From NCBI GenBank assembly GCA_963726005.1, contig CAVSAT010000008.1, positions 165,429-229,428 on the forward strand: 64,000 bases of DNA. The letters run 5' to 3'. This DNA is from Bog-473 sp963726005 (GTDB taxonomy: Bacteria; Actinomycetota; Acidimicrobiia; Acidimicrobiales; RAAP-2). The notes beneath the pieces were generated by a model that did no database searches, had not been told where the DNA came from, and was given only the letters and a program-made list of their open reading frames with translations. This document shows positions 17,295-25,191 of the stretch, piece after piece; within the stretch, counting starts at the first letter, position 1, and the number at the start of each line of letters is the position of its first letter. The position numbers and the translations under genes are program-made.

Positions 17295-18733
17295 CCGGCG
17301 TCGCCTCCCTCACCCGGCGGCCACGCACGCGGCAAGGACACGATGCGCGGTCCATGGTCGTCTTCGCCCATGTAGTACCGCAGCTGCCCGGCCTCGACGG
17401 TCCCGATCAGGCTCCGTCCGGGCGGGACACCCTCCCACTTCCACGCGTCCTCCGGAGCGGCCGGGCCCGTCGGTGCGGACCCCGACTCCTGGCCGGCCGC
17501 GCCGTTTCCGGGCGCGGAGCTGAGGATCGGCTTCGGCCCTCTGGGCGCCGGGACCACGCCGCGAGCCACGGCATTCTCGTAGACGCGCGGCGCGTCCGAG
17601 TCGCCCTCGGCGTGGCCGACGGACCCGGACCCCGCCTCAGCCGACCGGGTTCCCGGAGTCGCCCCGACGGCCGCCGCCCCGACGGCCGCCGCCCCCCCGG
17701 TGGCTGCCCGCCCCGCCGGCGTGGCCTGGGCGAGCAGGCGCGCGTCGCCGAGCGCCTCAAGCCCCTCGTTGAGGACGTGGCCCACCGCAGTGCGCGGCAA
17801 CCGCGTCATGGTGGCGGTCCCCCTCGCCCGCAGCCCGTCGAGATGGGCCACCGCGCCGGCCTCGACCGCGGGGATGAGGCGCAGGATGGCGTAGGGGACG
17901 AAGGTGGCCATGACCAGGAGCGCGCCCCCGGCAAGCACGGCTGAGAACCCCGCACCATGGGCGCCGCCGCCGGCGGTGCCCGACGAGACGGCACCGGCGG
18001 CGAGGCTCAGCGTGGCCACGATGACGAACTTGGAGAGGATCAGCGCCGCCAACGTCTCGACGAGCCGCCGGCACCAGTGCGACACGGCCGGCCACACCAG
18101 GGTGGCCAGCGCGAGCGGGAGGAAGAGCACCGCCACGTAGACCGCCGCCGCCCGGATGAGCAGCTCGATCCACAGAACGAACGCGGCCACGGCAACGAGC
18201 AACGCGATGAGCAACAGGACGAAGCTGGCGATGGTCGGATCCGCCGCCGCGGCGACAAGGCCCGTGATGACTCCGGTCAGCAGCGAGCGCACGTCGGCCC
18301 CGGACCCGCCCGCCACGGCGTTGCTCATGGCGTCAGTGGCCGACAGGCTCAAGACGACGACCTGAATGGCCACCACCGCGAGCAGCAACGCGAGCGGGAG
18401 CTGCACGAAGAAGGTGCGCACGAGCTGCCCCGCGTCCTGGCGCACTAAGGCCTGCAGCGTCGACGCCAGGAGCATGGGAAGGATCACGACGCCGGCCAGC
18501 GCCGTCATCTGGCCGTAGTGGGCGTGGAACCAGGTGGCCCCGATGTCCACCGTCGTGGTCGACACGAGCACGTCGCCGATCTGACCCAGCAGCCACTCGG
18601 CCCCACTCGCCACCCACTGGCTGATCCCGTTGAGGACCGACTCGAAGCCCGAGGCCGCGATGGAGCCCCCGATGCTCCCGACCTGGCAGACGGGGTTGAG
18701 AGCGTCGAGACCGGTGCAGCCGGCGGCCAGCAT
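17291..18733 (-). CDS. TrbL/VirB6-like T4SS membrane protein
   Basis: 480 residues with six or more hydrophobic segments. These include MTALAGVVILPMLLASTLQ, LPLALLLAVVAIQVVVL, a very long VLLLIALLVAVAAFVLWIELL helix, and a VATLSLAAGAVSSG segment. The C-terminal 150 residues are hydrophilic and rich in Ala, Gly and Pro. This layout is typical of TrbL/VirB6 inner-membrane channel proteins. It sits between the pilin-like gene and SCO6880, overlapping the latter by 4 bases. An 18-base tandem duplication lies at the junction with the upstream gene. Confidence 0.78.
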   Translation of the reverse strand: MLAAGCTGLDALNPVCQVGSIGGSIAASGFESVLNGISQWVASGAEWLLGQIGDVLVSTTTVDIGATWFHAHYGQMTALAGVVILPMLLASTLQALVRQDAGQLVRTFFVQLPLALLLAVVAIQVVVLSLSATDAMSNAVAGGSGADVRSLLTGVITGLVAAAADPTIASFVLLLIALLVAVAAFVLWIELLIRAAAVYVAVLFLPLALATLVWPAVSHWCRRLVETLAALILSKFVIVATLSLAAGAVSSGTAGGGAHGAGFSAVLAGGALLVMATFVPYAILRLIPAVEAGAVAHLDGLRARGTATMTRLPRTAVGHVLNEGLEALGDARLLAQATPAGRAATGGAAAVGAAAVGATPGTRSAEAGSGSVGHAEGDSDAPRVYENAVARGVVPAPRGPKPILSSAPGNGAAGQESGSAPTGPAAPEDAWKWEGVPPGRSLIGTVEAGQLRYYMGEDDHGPRIVSLPRAWPPGEGGDAG

Positions 18734-18748
18734 CGCGAGGACCGCGCC

Positions 18749-18784
18749 GAACGAGCCGGACGATCAGAACGAACCGGACGATCA
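18749..18784. repeat. 18-bp tandem duplication at the pilin/TrbL junction
   Basis: 18749-18766 and 18767-18784 differ at one base (GAACGAGCC versus GAACGAACC, both followed by GGACGATCA). Each unit contains a stop codon in the pilin frame on the minus strand. The duplication adds 18 bases between the pilin stop and the TrbL start. Confidence 0.85.
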
Positions 18785-19075
18785 GTGCAGGTTCGTGCCG
18801 GTGTGGAAGAAGAAGTTGACGATGGGCGGTGCGGCACCGATGAGCAGCGCGGCGAGGCCCGACACCAGGACGGCCCGTCTCCCGACGAGCGACTGCTGGT
18901 AGTTCTGGGCGTGGATGCCGAGCGCCCAGGCGGCGGCGCCGACGAGCAGGCCGGCCAACGCCGCAATGAGGGCCCAAGCGCCGAGTCCGTTCGTCAATTC
19001 CTGCAGCGTCCCCCCACCGGGCAGCGCGTTCACGCTCGGGTTCAGCGAGACATCGGCGAGGTGCCACACGACCAT
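18782..19075 (-). CDS. Small two-helix membrane protein, VirB2/TrbC-like (DUF6112 type)
   Basis: 97 residues. A short N-terminal polar part is followed by two membrane helices (WALIAALAGLLVGAAAWALG and AVLVSGLAALLIGAAPPIVNF) separated by a basic loop with GRR. The architecture matches VirB2/TrbC pilin-like subunits and the actinobacterial DUF6112 family that precedes TrbL/SCO6880 genes (recalled). It is probably the first gene of the T4SS operon. A classical cleavable leader is not obvious. Confidence 0.7.
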   Translation of the reverse strand: MVVWHLADVSLNPSVNALPGGGTLQELTNGLGAWALIAALAGLLVGAAAWALGIHAQNYQQSLVGRRAVLVSGLAALLIGAAPPIVNFFFHTGTNLH

Positions 19076-19267
19076 GGGTGTCCTCCGTCGTGACGTCCGG
19101 CGCCGGAACCTCCGGCGCCGTCGCCCGGAGAACGGTCCCGCGGGTGGCGGTCAGCACCAGATCCTGGGCGCGGGCCCGTCGCGTCGTCCGGCGTTCGCCG
19201 GCGGCTGCCGAGAGGCTGTTCAGGGGCGAGGTCGCCCCGCGCTCTCCAGCCCTGTCATATTGGGGGC

Positions 19268-20917
19268 GTGCCGCCGTTCCCCCTCGGGGAGATCAATCTG
19301 AGCCAGACGCAGGAGATCCTCTTCGTCGCCGGTGCGGTCGCCGTGTGCGTGGTGGTGGGATTCGCGGCGGCCCTGCTGGGACGGCGTTCGGGGCGCCGCG
19401 CCATCTCCCAACGGCTGGCCTCACTCGGGACCCGGCTCGGCCTCGACCCCCCCGCGGACGAGTACAACATCGAGACCTCCCTGGCCTACCTGGAGCAGGT
19501 GACCGGGGGCGCCGCCCAGGCCGTCACCGAGTCCAGTTCGGACGCCATCCGGTTGCGGCGCTCGCTCGACACGCTCACCCAGGGCGTGGTCCTGTGCGAC
19601 GAGAACGGCACCGTGATCTACCGCAACGGGCGCGCCAACGCCTTGATGGTCAGCCGCCACGGCGACGCACTGGCGGCCCAGGCGGTGACCGAGGTGCTCG
19701 AGGACGCCTGGCACCAGGGTTCGGCCGAGCGCACTCTCGACTTGTACGGACCGCCCCGGCGCACGCTGCAGGTGCGGGCCCGCCAGATCGATGACGGCCG
19801 CCGGCCGCTCGGGGTGATCGCGCTCATCGAGGACGTCTCGGAGCGACGCCGGCTCGAGGAGATCCGCCGCGACTTCGTGGCCAACGTGAGCCACGAGCTC
19901 AAGACACCGATGGGGGCGCTGGGCCTCCTCGCGGAGACCCTCGTCTCGGAACCCGACCCCGACGTGGCGCAGCGCCTCGCCGGCCGCATCCACAACGAGG
20001 CTTTCCGCGTGAGCCGCATCATCGACGACCTCCTCGACCTGTCGCGCATCGAGTCCGAGGAGGCCCCGCCGCGGGAGCCGGTGCTCGTCAACCTCGTCAT
20101 GGCGGACGCCATCGAGCGCGTGCGGGCGACGGCGGACCAGCGCGGCCTCGAGATCGTGCTCCACGAGCCCTCCCCCCCGGTCGCCGTCATGGGGGATCGG
20201 CGTCAGCTCGTCTCGGCCATGCACGCGCTGCTCGAGAACGCGATCACCTACTCCTACGACAATTCCAAGGTGGTCGTGACCGGCACCGTGCAGCGCACCC
20301 ATCCCAACCTCGAGCACCCGTCCGTGGCGACCTCGGCAGTGACCACCGGTGAGGGCCGTGCCTGGGAAGCCCCGTCGACCGGGGAGATGCCCGCGGTCCC
20401 TGCCGGAGACGCCCGCACTCTCTGGTCCGAGGCGCCCGAGCCCAGCGAAGCGGCACGGACCGACAAGGCGGGCACGGTGGAGCCGGTCTTCACGCCCGAG
20501 ATCCTCGACCGGTCCGCGGCGTCCGGCGAGGCGGTGGCGACGGGCGCCGCGGCGACCGGCACCACGGCGCCGTCTCCTCTGGTACCTCCCCTCGAAGGCG
20601 ACGCCACCGGGACGGTGCCGGCGGAGACACCCGTGGCGGCCGCACCCAATTGGCGCATCGAGGAGCGCGACAACGTGCGCCTGTCGGTGCAGGACCACGG
20701 GATCGGGATCCCCGCCCGGGACCTGGACCGCATCTTCGAGCGCTTCTACCGGGTCGACCACGGGCGGAGCCGCGACACGGGCGGCACCGGGCTCGGCCTC
20801 TCCATCGTCCGGCACGTCGCCAACAACCATCAGGGCTGGGTCGACGTCGAGTCACGGGAGGGTGAGGGGTCGACCTTCACCCTCGTCCTGCCCATTCAGG
20901 CGGAGCGAGTCGCGTGA
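19268..20917 (+). CDS. senX3: SenX3-like sensor histidine kinase with an insert in the ATPase domain
   Basis: 549 residues. One N-terminal membrane helix lies at 17-38, a PAS-like region at about 95-190, and a HisKA domain with H209 in DFVANVSHELKTP. The HATPase has its N box at LLENAITYS (321-329), G1 at DHGIGIP (476-482) and G2 at GGTGLGLS (505-512). Residues about 344-464 are a Pro/Ala/Thr-rich stretch with no counterpart in SenX3, placed between the N-box helix/strand and the G1 strand. SenX3 senses phosphate limitation via the Pst/PhoU system in mycobacteria. No pst or phoU gene is nearby. The start is GTG 19268. It overlaps the regulator gene by 4 bases. Confidence 0.85.
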   Translation: MPPFPLGEINLSQTQEILFVAGAVAVCVVVGFAAALLGRRSGRRAISQRLASLGTRLGLDPPADEYNIETSLAYLEQVTGGAAQAVTESSSDAIRLRRSLDTLTQGVVLCDENGTVIYRNGRANALMVSRHGDALAAQAVTEVLEDAWHQGSAERTLDLYGPPRRTLQVRARQIDDGRRPLGVIALIEDVSERRRLEEIRRDFVANVSHELKTPMGALGLLAETLVSEPDPDVAQRLAGRIHNEAFRVSRIIDDLLDLSRIESEEAPPREPVLVNLVMADAIERVRATADQRGLEIVLHEPSPPVAVMGDRRQLVSAMHALLENAITYSYDNSKVVVTGTVQRTHPNLEHPSVATSAVTTGEGRAWEAPSTGEMPAVPAGDARTLWSEAPEPSEAARTDKAGTVEPVFTPEILDRSAASGEAVATGAAATGTTAPSPLVPPLEGDATGTVPAETPVAAAPNWRIEERDNVRLSVQDHGIGIPARDLDRIFERFYRVDHGRSRDTGGTGLGLSIVRHVANNHQGWVDVESREGEGSTFTLVLPIQAERVA

Positions 20918-21699
20918 GCAAGACCGGTACCGGCAAGGCGACTGGGCGCAAGGGCGGGCGGGCCGCGGCGGGCGAGGGCCCGGTCAAGGTCCTCCTGGCC
21001 GAAGACGAGGAGTCCTTCATCGAGGCGCTCATGATCGGGCTGTCCAACGAAGGGTTCCGGGTCACCGTGGCCCGCGACGGAAGTGAGGCGCTGCAGCTCT
21101 TCGAGGAGACGGACCCCGACATCCTCCTCCTCGACCTCATGTTGCCCAAGCTGTCGGGGATCGACGTGTGCCGCACCATCCGGACGCGCTCGCAGGTCCC
21201 CATCATCATGGTGACGGCGAAGGGCACCGAGATCGACACGGTCGTCGCGCTCGAGGTCGGGGCCGACGACTACGTCACCAAGCCCTACCGCCTGCGCGAG
21301 CTGGTGGCACGCATGCGGGCCGTGCTGCGGCGCACCCCCGGTGGCCCCGAGTCCTCCGACGTTTCCGGCGCCATCGAGTTCGGCAGCGACGGCACCTGGG
21401 AGTCCAACGGGATAAAGGTCGACTTCGACCAGCGGCGGGTCTTCGTACGCGGCGACGAGGTGCACCTGCGCCGCAAGGAGTTCGAGCTCCTGCGCCTGCT
21501 CGTCGAGAACTCAGGGCGCGTGCTGACCCGCGACGTACTGATCGACCGCGTCTGGGGCACCGACTACATCGGCGACACCAAGACGCTCGACGTGCATATC
21601 AAGCGGCTGCGCTCCCGCATCGAGGCCGATCCCTCGACGCCGGTGCTCATCACCACCGTCCGCGGCGTCGGCTACCGCTTCGCCGCTTCCGCCAGCTGA
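20914..21699 (+). CDS. regX3: RegX3-like OmpR-family response regulator
   Basis: 261 residues. The receiver domain spans about 25-140, with acidic pocket EDE (30-32), phospho-acceptor D74 in LLLDLMLPKLSG, and the conserved Thr (VTAKG) and Lys (TKPYRLREL). The winged-helix domain (about 165-258) has the recognition region RRKEFELLRLLVENSGRVLTR and ends VRGVGYRFA. About 22 Lys/Gly/Ala-rich residues precede the receiver. The GTG start at 20914 overlaps the kinase stop (GTGA), giving coupled translation and a clear cognate pair. Confidence 0.9.
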   Translation: MSKTGTGKATGRKGGRAAAGEGPVKVLLAEDEESFIEALMIGLSNEGFRVTVARDGSEALQLFEETDPDILLLDLMLPKLSGIDVCRTIRTRSQVPIIMVTAKGTEIDTVVALEVGADDYVTKPYRLRELVARMRAVLRRTPGGPESSDVSGAIEFGSDGTWESNGIKVDFDQRRVFVRGDEVHLRRKEFELLRLLVENSGRVLTRDVLIDRVWGTDYIGDTKTLDVHIKRLRSRIEADPSTPVLITTVRGVGYRFAASAS

Positions 21700-21741
21700 T
21701 CCCACAAGCTGGGGGAGGCCCCTTTCGTTAACCTTCGGGTC

Positions 21742-23082
21742 TTGGCAGCTGATCCAGAGACCCGCTACGCCACCACCGCCGACGGCCTGCACATCGGGTA
21801 TCAGGTCGACGGGAGCGCGCCGCTCAATCTCATCGAGTTGACCAACGGCACGCTCTTCTCGGTGGATGCGACGGCCGAACAGCCACGTTGGCAGGCCTAT
21901 GTCGACAGACTGAGCTCGTTCTGTCGCCTGATCCGTTTCGATCTGCGGGGGATCGGTCTGTCCGACCCGGTGGGCTCGTCCGATCCGCCGACGGTCGAAC
22001 AGTGGGCGGGGGATGCGCTGGCCGTCTTGGACGACCAGGGGATCGAGCACGCGGCGGTCCTCGGCGTCAGTTTCGGCACGCTGGCCGCCCTCCTGCTCGC
22101 CGCCACCCATCCGGAGCGTGTCCGGGCGCTCGTGCTGGTGAACGGCTACGCCAATCTCACCCGAAAGGACGACTACCCCTTTGGCGTGCCCGCCTCGGTG
22201 TTGGATCGATTCAGGGAATCGCTGATCGAACCACGGTCGGCGACGGGGGACGATCTCCCCCTCATGGCCCCCAGCATGGTCGCCGATGCAAACTTTGCCG
22301 CCTGGTGGCGCCGGACCGGTCACCGGGGGGCGAGCCCGGCGACGGCACGGGGGGTGTGGCGAGCGGCGGAGACCGATGTGCGGCCCATCCTCGGCGGCCT
22401 GCGCGTCCCGACGCTCGTGCTCCATGGCCGACATGACCGCTTTTGCCGGGTCGAGCACGGCCGCTATCTCGCCGAGCACATCGACGGTGCCCGCTACGTC
22501 GAACTCGACACCGCAGACCACGTCCCGTGGGCAAGCACCGCGGACGTCGTCGGGGAGATCGAAGAGTTCCTGACGGGGACCCGGCAGATGGCGCTCACCG
22601 GTCGTCTTCTGGCGACCGTCCTGTTCTCGGACATCGTCAGCTCGACCGAGCAGGCGAGTGCGCTCGGTGACCAGGCCTGGACGGGACGCCTCGAACAACA
22701 TGATCGGGCGATTGATCGTCAGCTGGCGCGCTTCGGCGGTCATCTGGTGAAGCGAATGGGCGATGGGGTGCTGGCCACCTTCGACGGTCCGGCTCGGGCC
22801 GTGCAGTGCGCGGCGGCCATCCGCGATGCGCTCCGTCAGCTCGGCCTCGATGTCCGCATCGGTTTGCACACGGGCGAGATCGAACAGCGTGACGACGACG
22901 TGGCGGGCATTGCGGTGCATCTCGCGCAACGCGTGCAGGCCATGGCCCGTCCCGGAGAAGTGCTGGTGTCCCGGACTGTGGTCGACCTCGTTGTGGGGTC
23001 GGATCTCAACTTCGTGGACCGTGGCGAGCACGAGCTCAAGGGCTTACCGGGCACGTGGCGAGTGTTCGCCGTCGGGGACTGA
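21742..23082 (+). CDS. Alpha/beta-hydrolase fused to class III adenylate/guanylate cyclase domain
   Basis: 446 residues. The N-terminal hydrolase (about 1-275) has nucleophile elbow GVSFGTLAA and an RFDLRGIGLSD strand. HGRHDRF carries the acid, and DHVP supplies the catalytic His. The C-terminal cyclase (about 285-446) shows VLFSDIVSSTEQ (metal-binding Asp) and HLVKRMGDGVLATF. It also shows GLHTGEIEQRDDDVAGIAVHLAQRV, the hydrolase-linked subclass in which the usual VN is VH. The likely role is ligand-responsive cNMP production, and whether the hydrolase is catalytic or sensory is unknown. The start is TTG 21742. Confidence 0.88.
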   Translation: MAADPETRYATTADGLHIGYQVDGSAPLNLIELTNGTLFSVDATAEQPRWQAYVDRLSSFCRLIRFDLRGIGLSDPVGSSDPPTVEQWAGDALAVLDDQGIEHAAVLGVSFGTLAALLLAATHPERVRALVLVNGYANLTRKDDYPFGVPASVLDRFRESLIEPRSATGDDLPLMAPSMVADANFAAWWRRTGHRGASPATARGVWRAAETDVRPILGGLRVPTLVLHGRHDRFCRVEHGRYLAEHIDGARYVELDTADHVPWASTADVVGEIEEFLTGTRQMALTGRLLATVLFSDIVSSTEQASALGDQAWTGRLEQHDRAIDRQLARFGGHLVKRMGDGVLATFDGPARAVQCAAAIRDALRQLGLDVRIGLHTGEIEQRDDDVAGIAVHLAQRVQAMARPGEVLVSRTVVDLVVGSDLNFVDRGEHELKGLPGTWRVFAVGD

Positions 23083-23114
23083 TGCCACCGGACGCTTCGG
23101 GCGTGCCATCCGTG

Positions 23115-23707
23115 ATGTCCGCCTCCCGGCTCGAGACGTTCAGTGACGGTGTCTTCGCCATTGCCGCAACGCTGCTCATCCTCGACGTCCGGGCCGCGGG
23201 TGCCGGTGACCTGGGGAAGCGTCTGCTGCACATCTGGCCCAGCTACGCCGCGTATGCCGTGAGCTTCCTCACCATCGGCATCATCTGGATCAACCACCAC
23301 AGGGTCTTCGCCCAGATCCGCCACGTTGATCGGCTGTTTCTCCTCCTCAACGTCGCCTTCTTGATGCTGGTGGCCTTCATCCCGTTCCCGACCAGCCTCA
23401 TCGCATCACAGCTCCGCGGTGGCGACCTGGAGCCGGCCGCGCTCACCTACGGCGCCACGCTGACGATCACCGCCGCCTTCTTCAACGGCCTCTGGTTCTA
23501 CCGTGCATCGGGCCACCGCCTCCTCCGACCCGATGCCGATGCCCGAGTCGTCAGCGGCATCTCCCGCAGCTACCTGCCGGGACCGTTCGTCTATCTCGTC
23601 GCCACGCTCACGCGCTGGTGAGCCCAACCGCCAGCGTGGTTCTCTTTAGTGTCATCACGGTCTTCTACATCGTCGAGAGCTCGGTCTTCGGTCGATCGGC
23701 GAGTTGA
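23115..23707 (+). CDS. TMEM175-family (DUF1211) potassium channel-like protein, frameshifted near the end
   Basis: The N-terminus ASRLETFSDGVFAIAATLLIL carries the FSDGVFAI-x-x-TLL signature of TMEM175 helix 1, and five membrane segments follow. The frame as written stops at 23621 after YLVATLTRW. A one-base change near 23610 continues into SPTASVVLFSVITVFYIVESSVFG, the expected sixth helix, ending at 23707. Bacterial TMEM175 proteins form leak K+ channels, with helix 1 as selectivity filter. The start chosen is ATG 23115; ATG 23082 would add a proline-rich leader. Confidence 0.8.
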
Positions 23708-23715
23708 TCACTCGC

Positions 23716-24450
23716 TCAGACCGTGAGGCGCTCGAAGTCGTCCGGGATCGTCACGCCCGTCAGGGACCCGGTGTGGACCTGCTCACCAAGATGCGTGAGC
23801 ACGAGGTGCAGGTCCGGGTGGGCGGCCTGGAGCGCGCGGATCGCGTCCTCGTCCATGTGGCTGGGCTTCGCCCCCGGCGGTCCGTGCCGCCCGTTGCACT
23901 CGACCACGAGCACGTCGGCCGCCCGGGCCAGCTCGCTCAGTCCGTCGCACGGCGTGGTGTCGCCCGAGTAGGCGACGACCTCGCTGCCGCGGTCGAAGAG
24001 GTAGCCGTAACAGCGTAGGTACGGGACGTGATCCACCTCGACGGCCCGGAAGCGCAGCGGCCCGGCCTCCTGCCAGGTGCCGTCGACCTCGACGAACCGC
24101 AGGTCCAGGTTGGCCCGCGCCATCTCGGTCACGGACTGCACGGCGCCGGCCGCGTTCATGTTCTCGAGGTGCGCTTCGACCCCCGGCGGCCCCACCACGT
24201 GGAGCGTGCGCCCACCCCCGGGATCGGCCGCCGCCTGGAGCAAGAACGGCCATCCGAAGCAGTGGTCGGCATGGAAGTGCGAGACCACCACCACCTCGAG
24301 AGCGTCGACCTCGAAGCCGCACCGGCGCAGGTGCGGCAACGCCGTGGGCGAGGGCTCCACCAGCACCGAAGCGTCCAGCACGAAGCTGTTCCAGTAGCGG
24401 CCGGGCGGGGCCAGGAAATTGCCCGTGCCGAGGAACGTGAGCTCCGTCAC
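23716..24450 (-). CDS. MBL-fold metallo-hydrolase (RNase Z-like/ElaC-type)
   Basis: 244 residues. The metallo-beta-lactamase motif SHFHADHCFGWPF (HxHxDH) lies at about residues 59-71. Further metal ligands are in the YSGDTTPCDG strand, the THLGEQVH helix end, and a C-terminal His. The opening LTFLGTGNF is typical of RNase Z-like and related phosphodiesterases. No exosite arm characteristic of tRNase Z is clear, so the substrate is not assigned. GTG 24450 overlaps the stop of the upstream gene by 4 bases. Confidence 0.8.
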   Translation of the reverse strand: MTELTFLGTGNFLAPPGRYWNSFVLDASVLVEPSPTALPHLRRCGFEVDALEVVVVSHFHADHCFGWPFLLQAAADPGGGRTLHVVGPPGVEAHLENMNAAGAVQSVTEMARANLDLRFVEVDGTWQEAGPLRFRAVEVDHVPYLRCYGYLFDRGSEVVAYSGDTTPCDGLSELARAADVLVVECNGRHGPPGAKPSHMDEDAIRALQAAHPDLHLVLTHLGEQVHTGSLTGVTIPDDFERLTV

Positions 24451-25191
24451 GACGTGTCGGCCAGCGAGAGGAGCGCCGCGACGAGCATCGGGTCCCCACT
24501 CACGACGGCGTCGGGGACGGGCAGGCGCCGGTAGAGCATCAGCACGAGGTCCGAGGCGGGCGCCCGGAGCTCGGACTGCCTCTCGGACCGGCCCGCCGCG
24601 GCGCCGCCGAGGCGCCAGCTCGCGCCGGTATCGGTGGCGGTCAGCGTGACGGCCCCGGGGAGGGCATCGAGGTCGGACCCGACCATGATCTCGATGAACT
24701 CGGGAACCCCGTCGTCGGCCAGGTCGGCGGCGAGCGGCTCCGGTGTACCGGCCACACCCTCGGCGTCCCAGCGGTGCACCGCCACCTCCTGCGCCTGATG
24801 CCGCCCGACCGCGCCCGAGGTGTGCGGCGCCGGCCACCACGCCCAACACGGCGCGTCGGGGCCGACGTCGCGCAGCGCACGCACGAGCGAATACGTGCAC
24901 CAGCCCAGCCATGCGATCAGGTCGCTGTCCTCGGGGAGCGCCGTGAGCTCCCCCCGTCCGCTCGTCCGCGTTCTGGGCCCGCACGTTCTCGGCCCAGTAC
25001 CACTGCTCCACACCGATGTGGTGGGCCAGGTCGCGCACGGACCACTTCGGGGTGGTCGGGACGCGGGCGTCGAGGTCGGACGACCCTACCGCCTCGCTCA
25101 GGCGCCGGCTCTGCGCACCGATGGCCTCGATGGCCTCCATGTAGCCGAACCCGCTGGCACCCGTGCGGCCGCTCGCGTCGCCGGCCGTCAC
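24447..25191 (-). CDS. Maleylpyruvate isomerase/mycothiol-dependent DinB-like protein, one frameshift
   Basis: The N-terminal half has ARVPTTPKWSVRDLAHHIG, the DinB-like metal-site helix, then VEQWYWAENVRA. The C-terminal half (LIAWLGWCTYSLVRALRDVG, EVAVHRWDAEG) is in another frame. Removing one C from the run of six at 24950-24955 joins them as ERTGELTALPED, giving about 247 residues. The family (TIGR03083-like) includes mycothiol-dependent enzymes and is characteristic of actinobacteria. GTG 25191 overlaps the serS stop. A homopolymer consensus error is likely. Confidence 0.78.

Noticed and set aside
1862..19075. Integrative conjugative element
   Set aside because: No relaxase, integrase, replication gene or att repeats bounding the T4SS genes; the direct repeats found bound only 5.1-10.1 kb.
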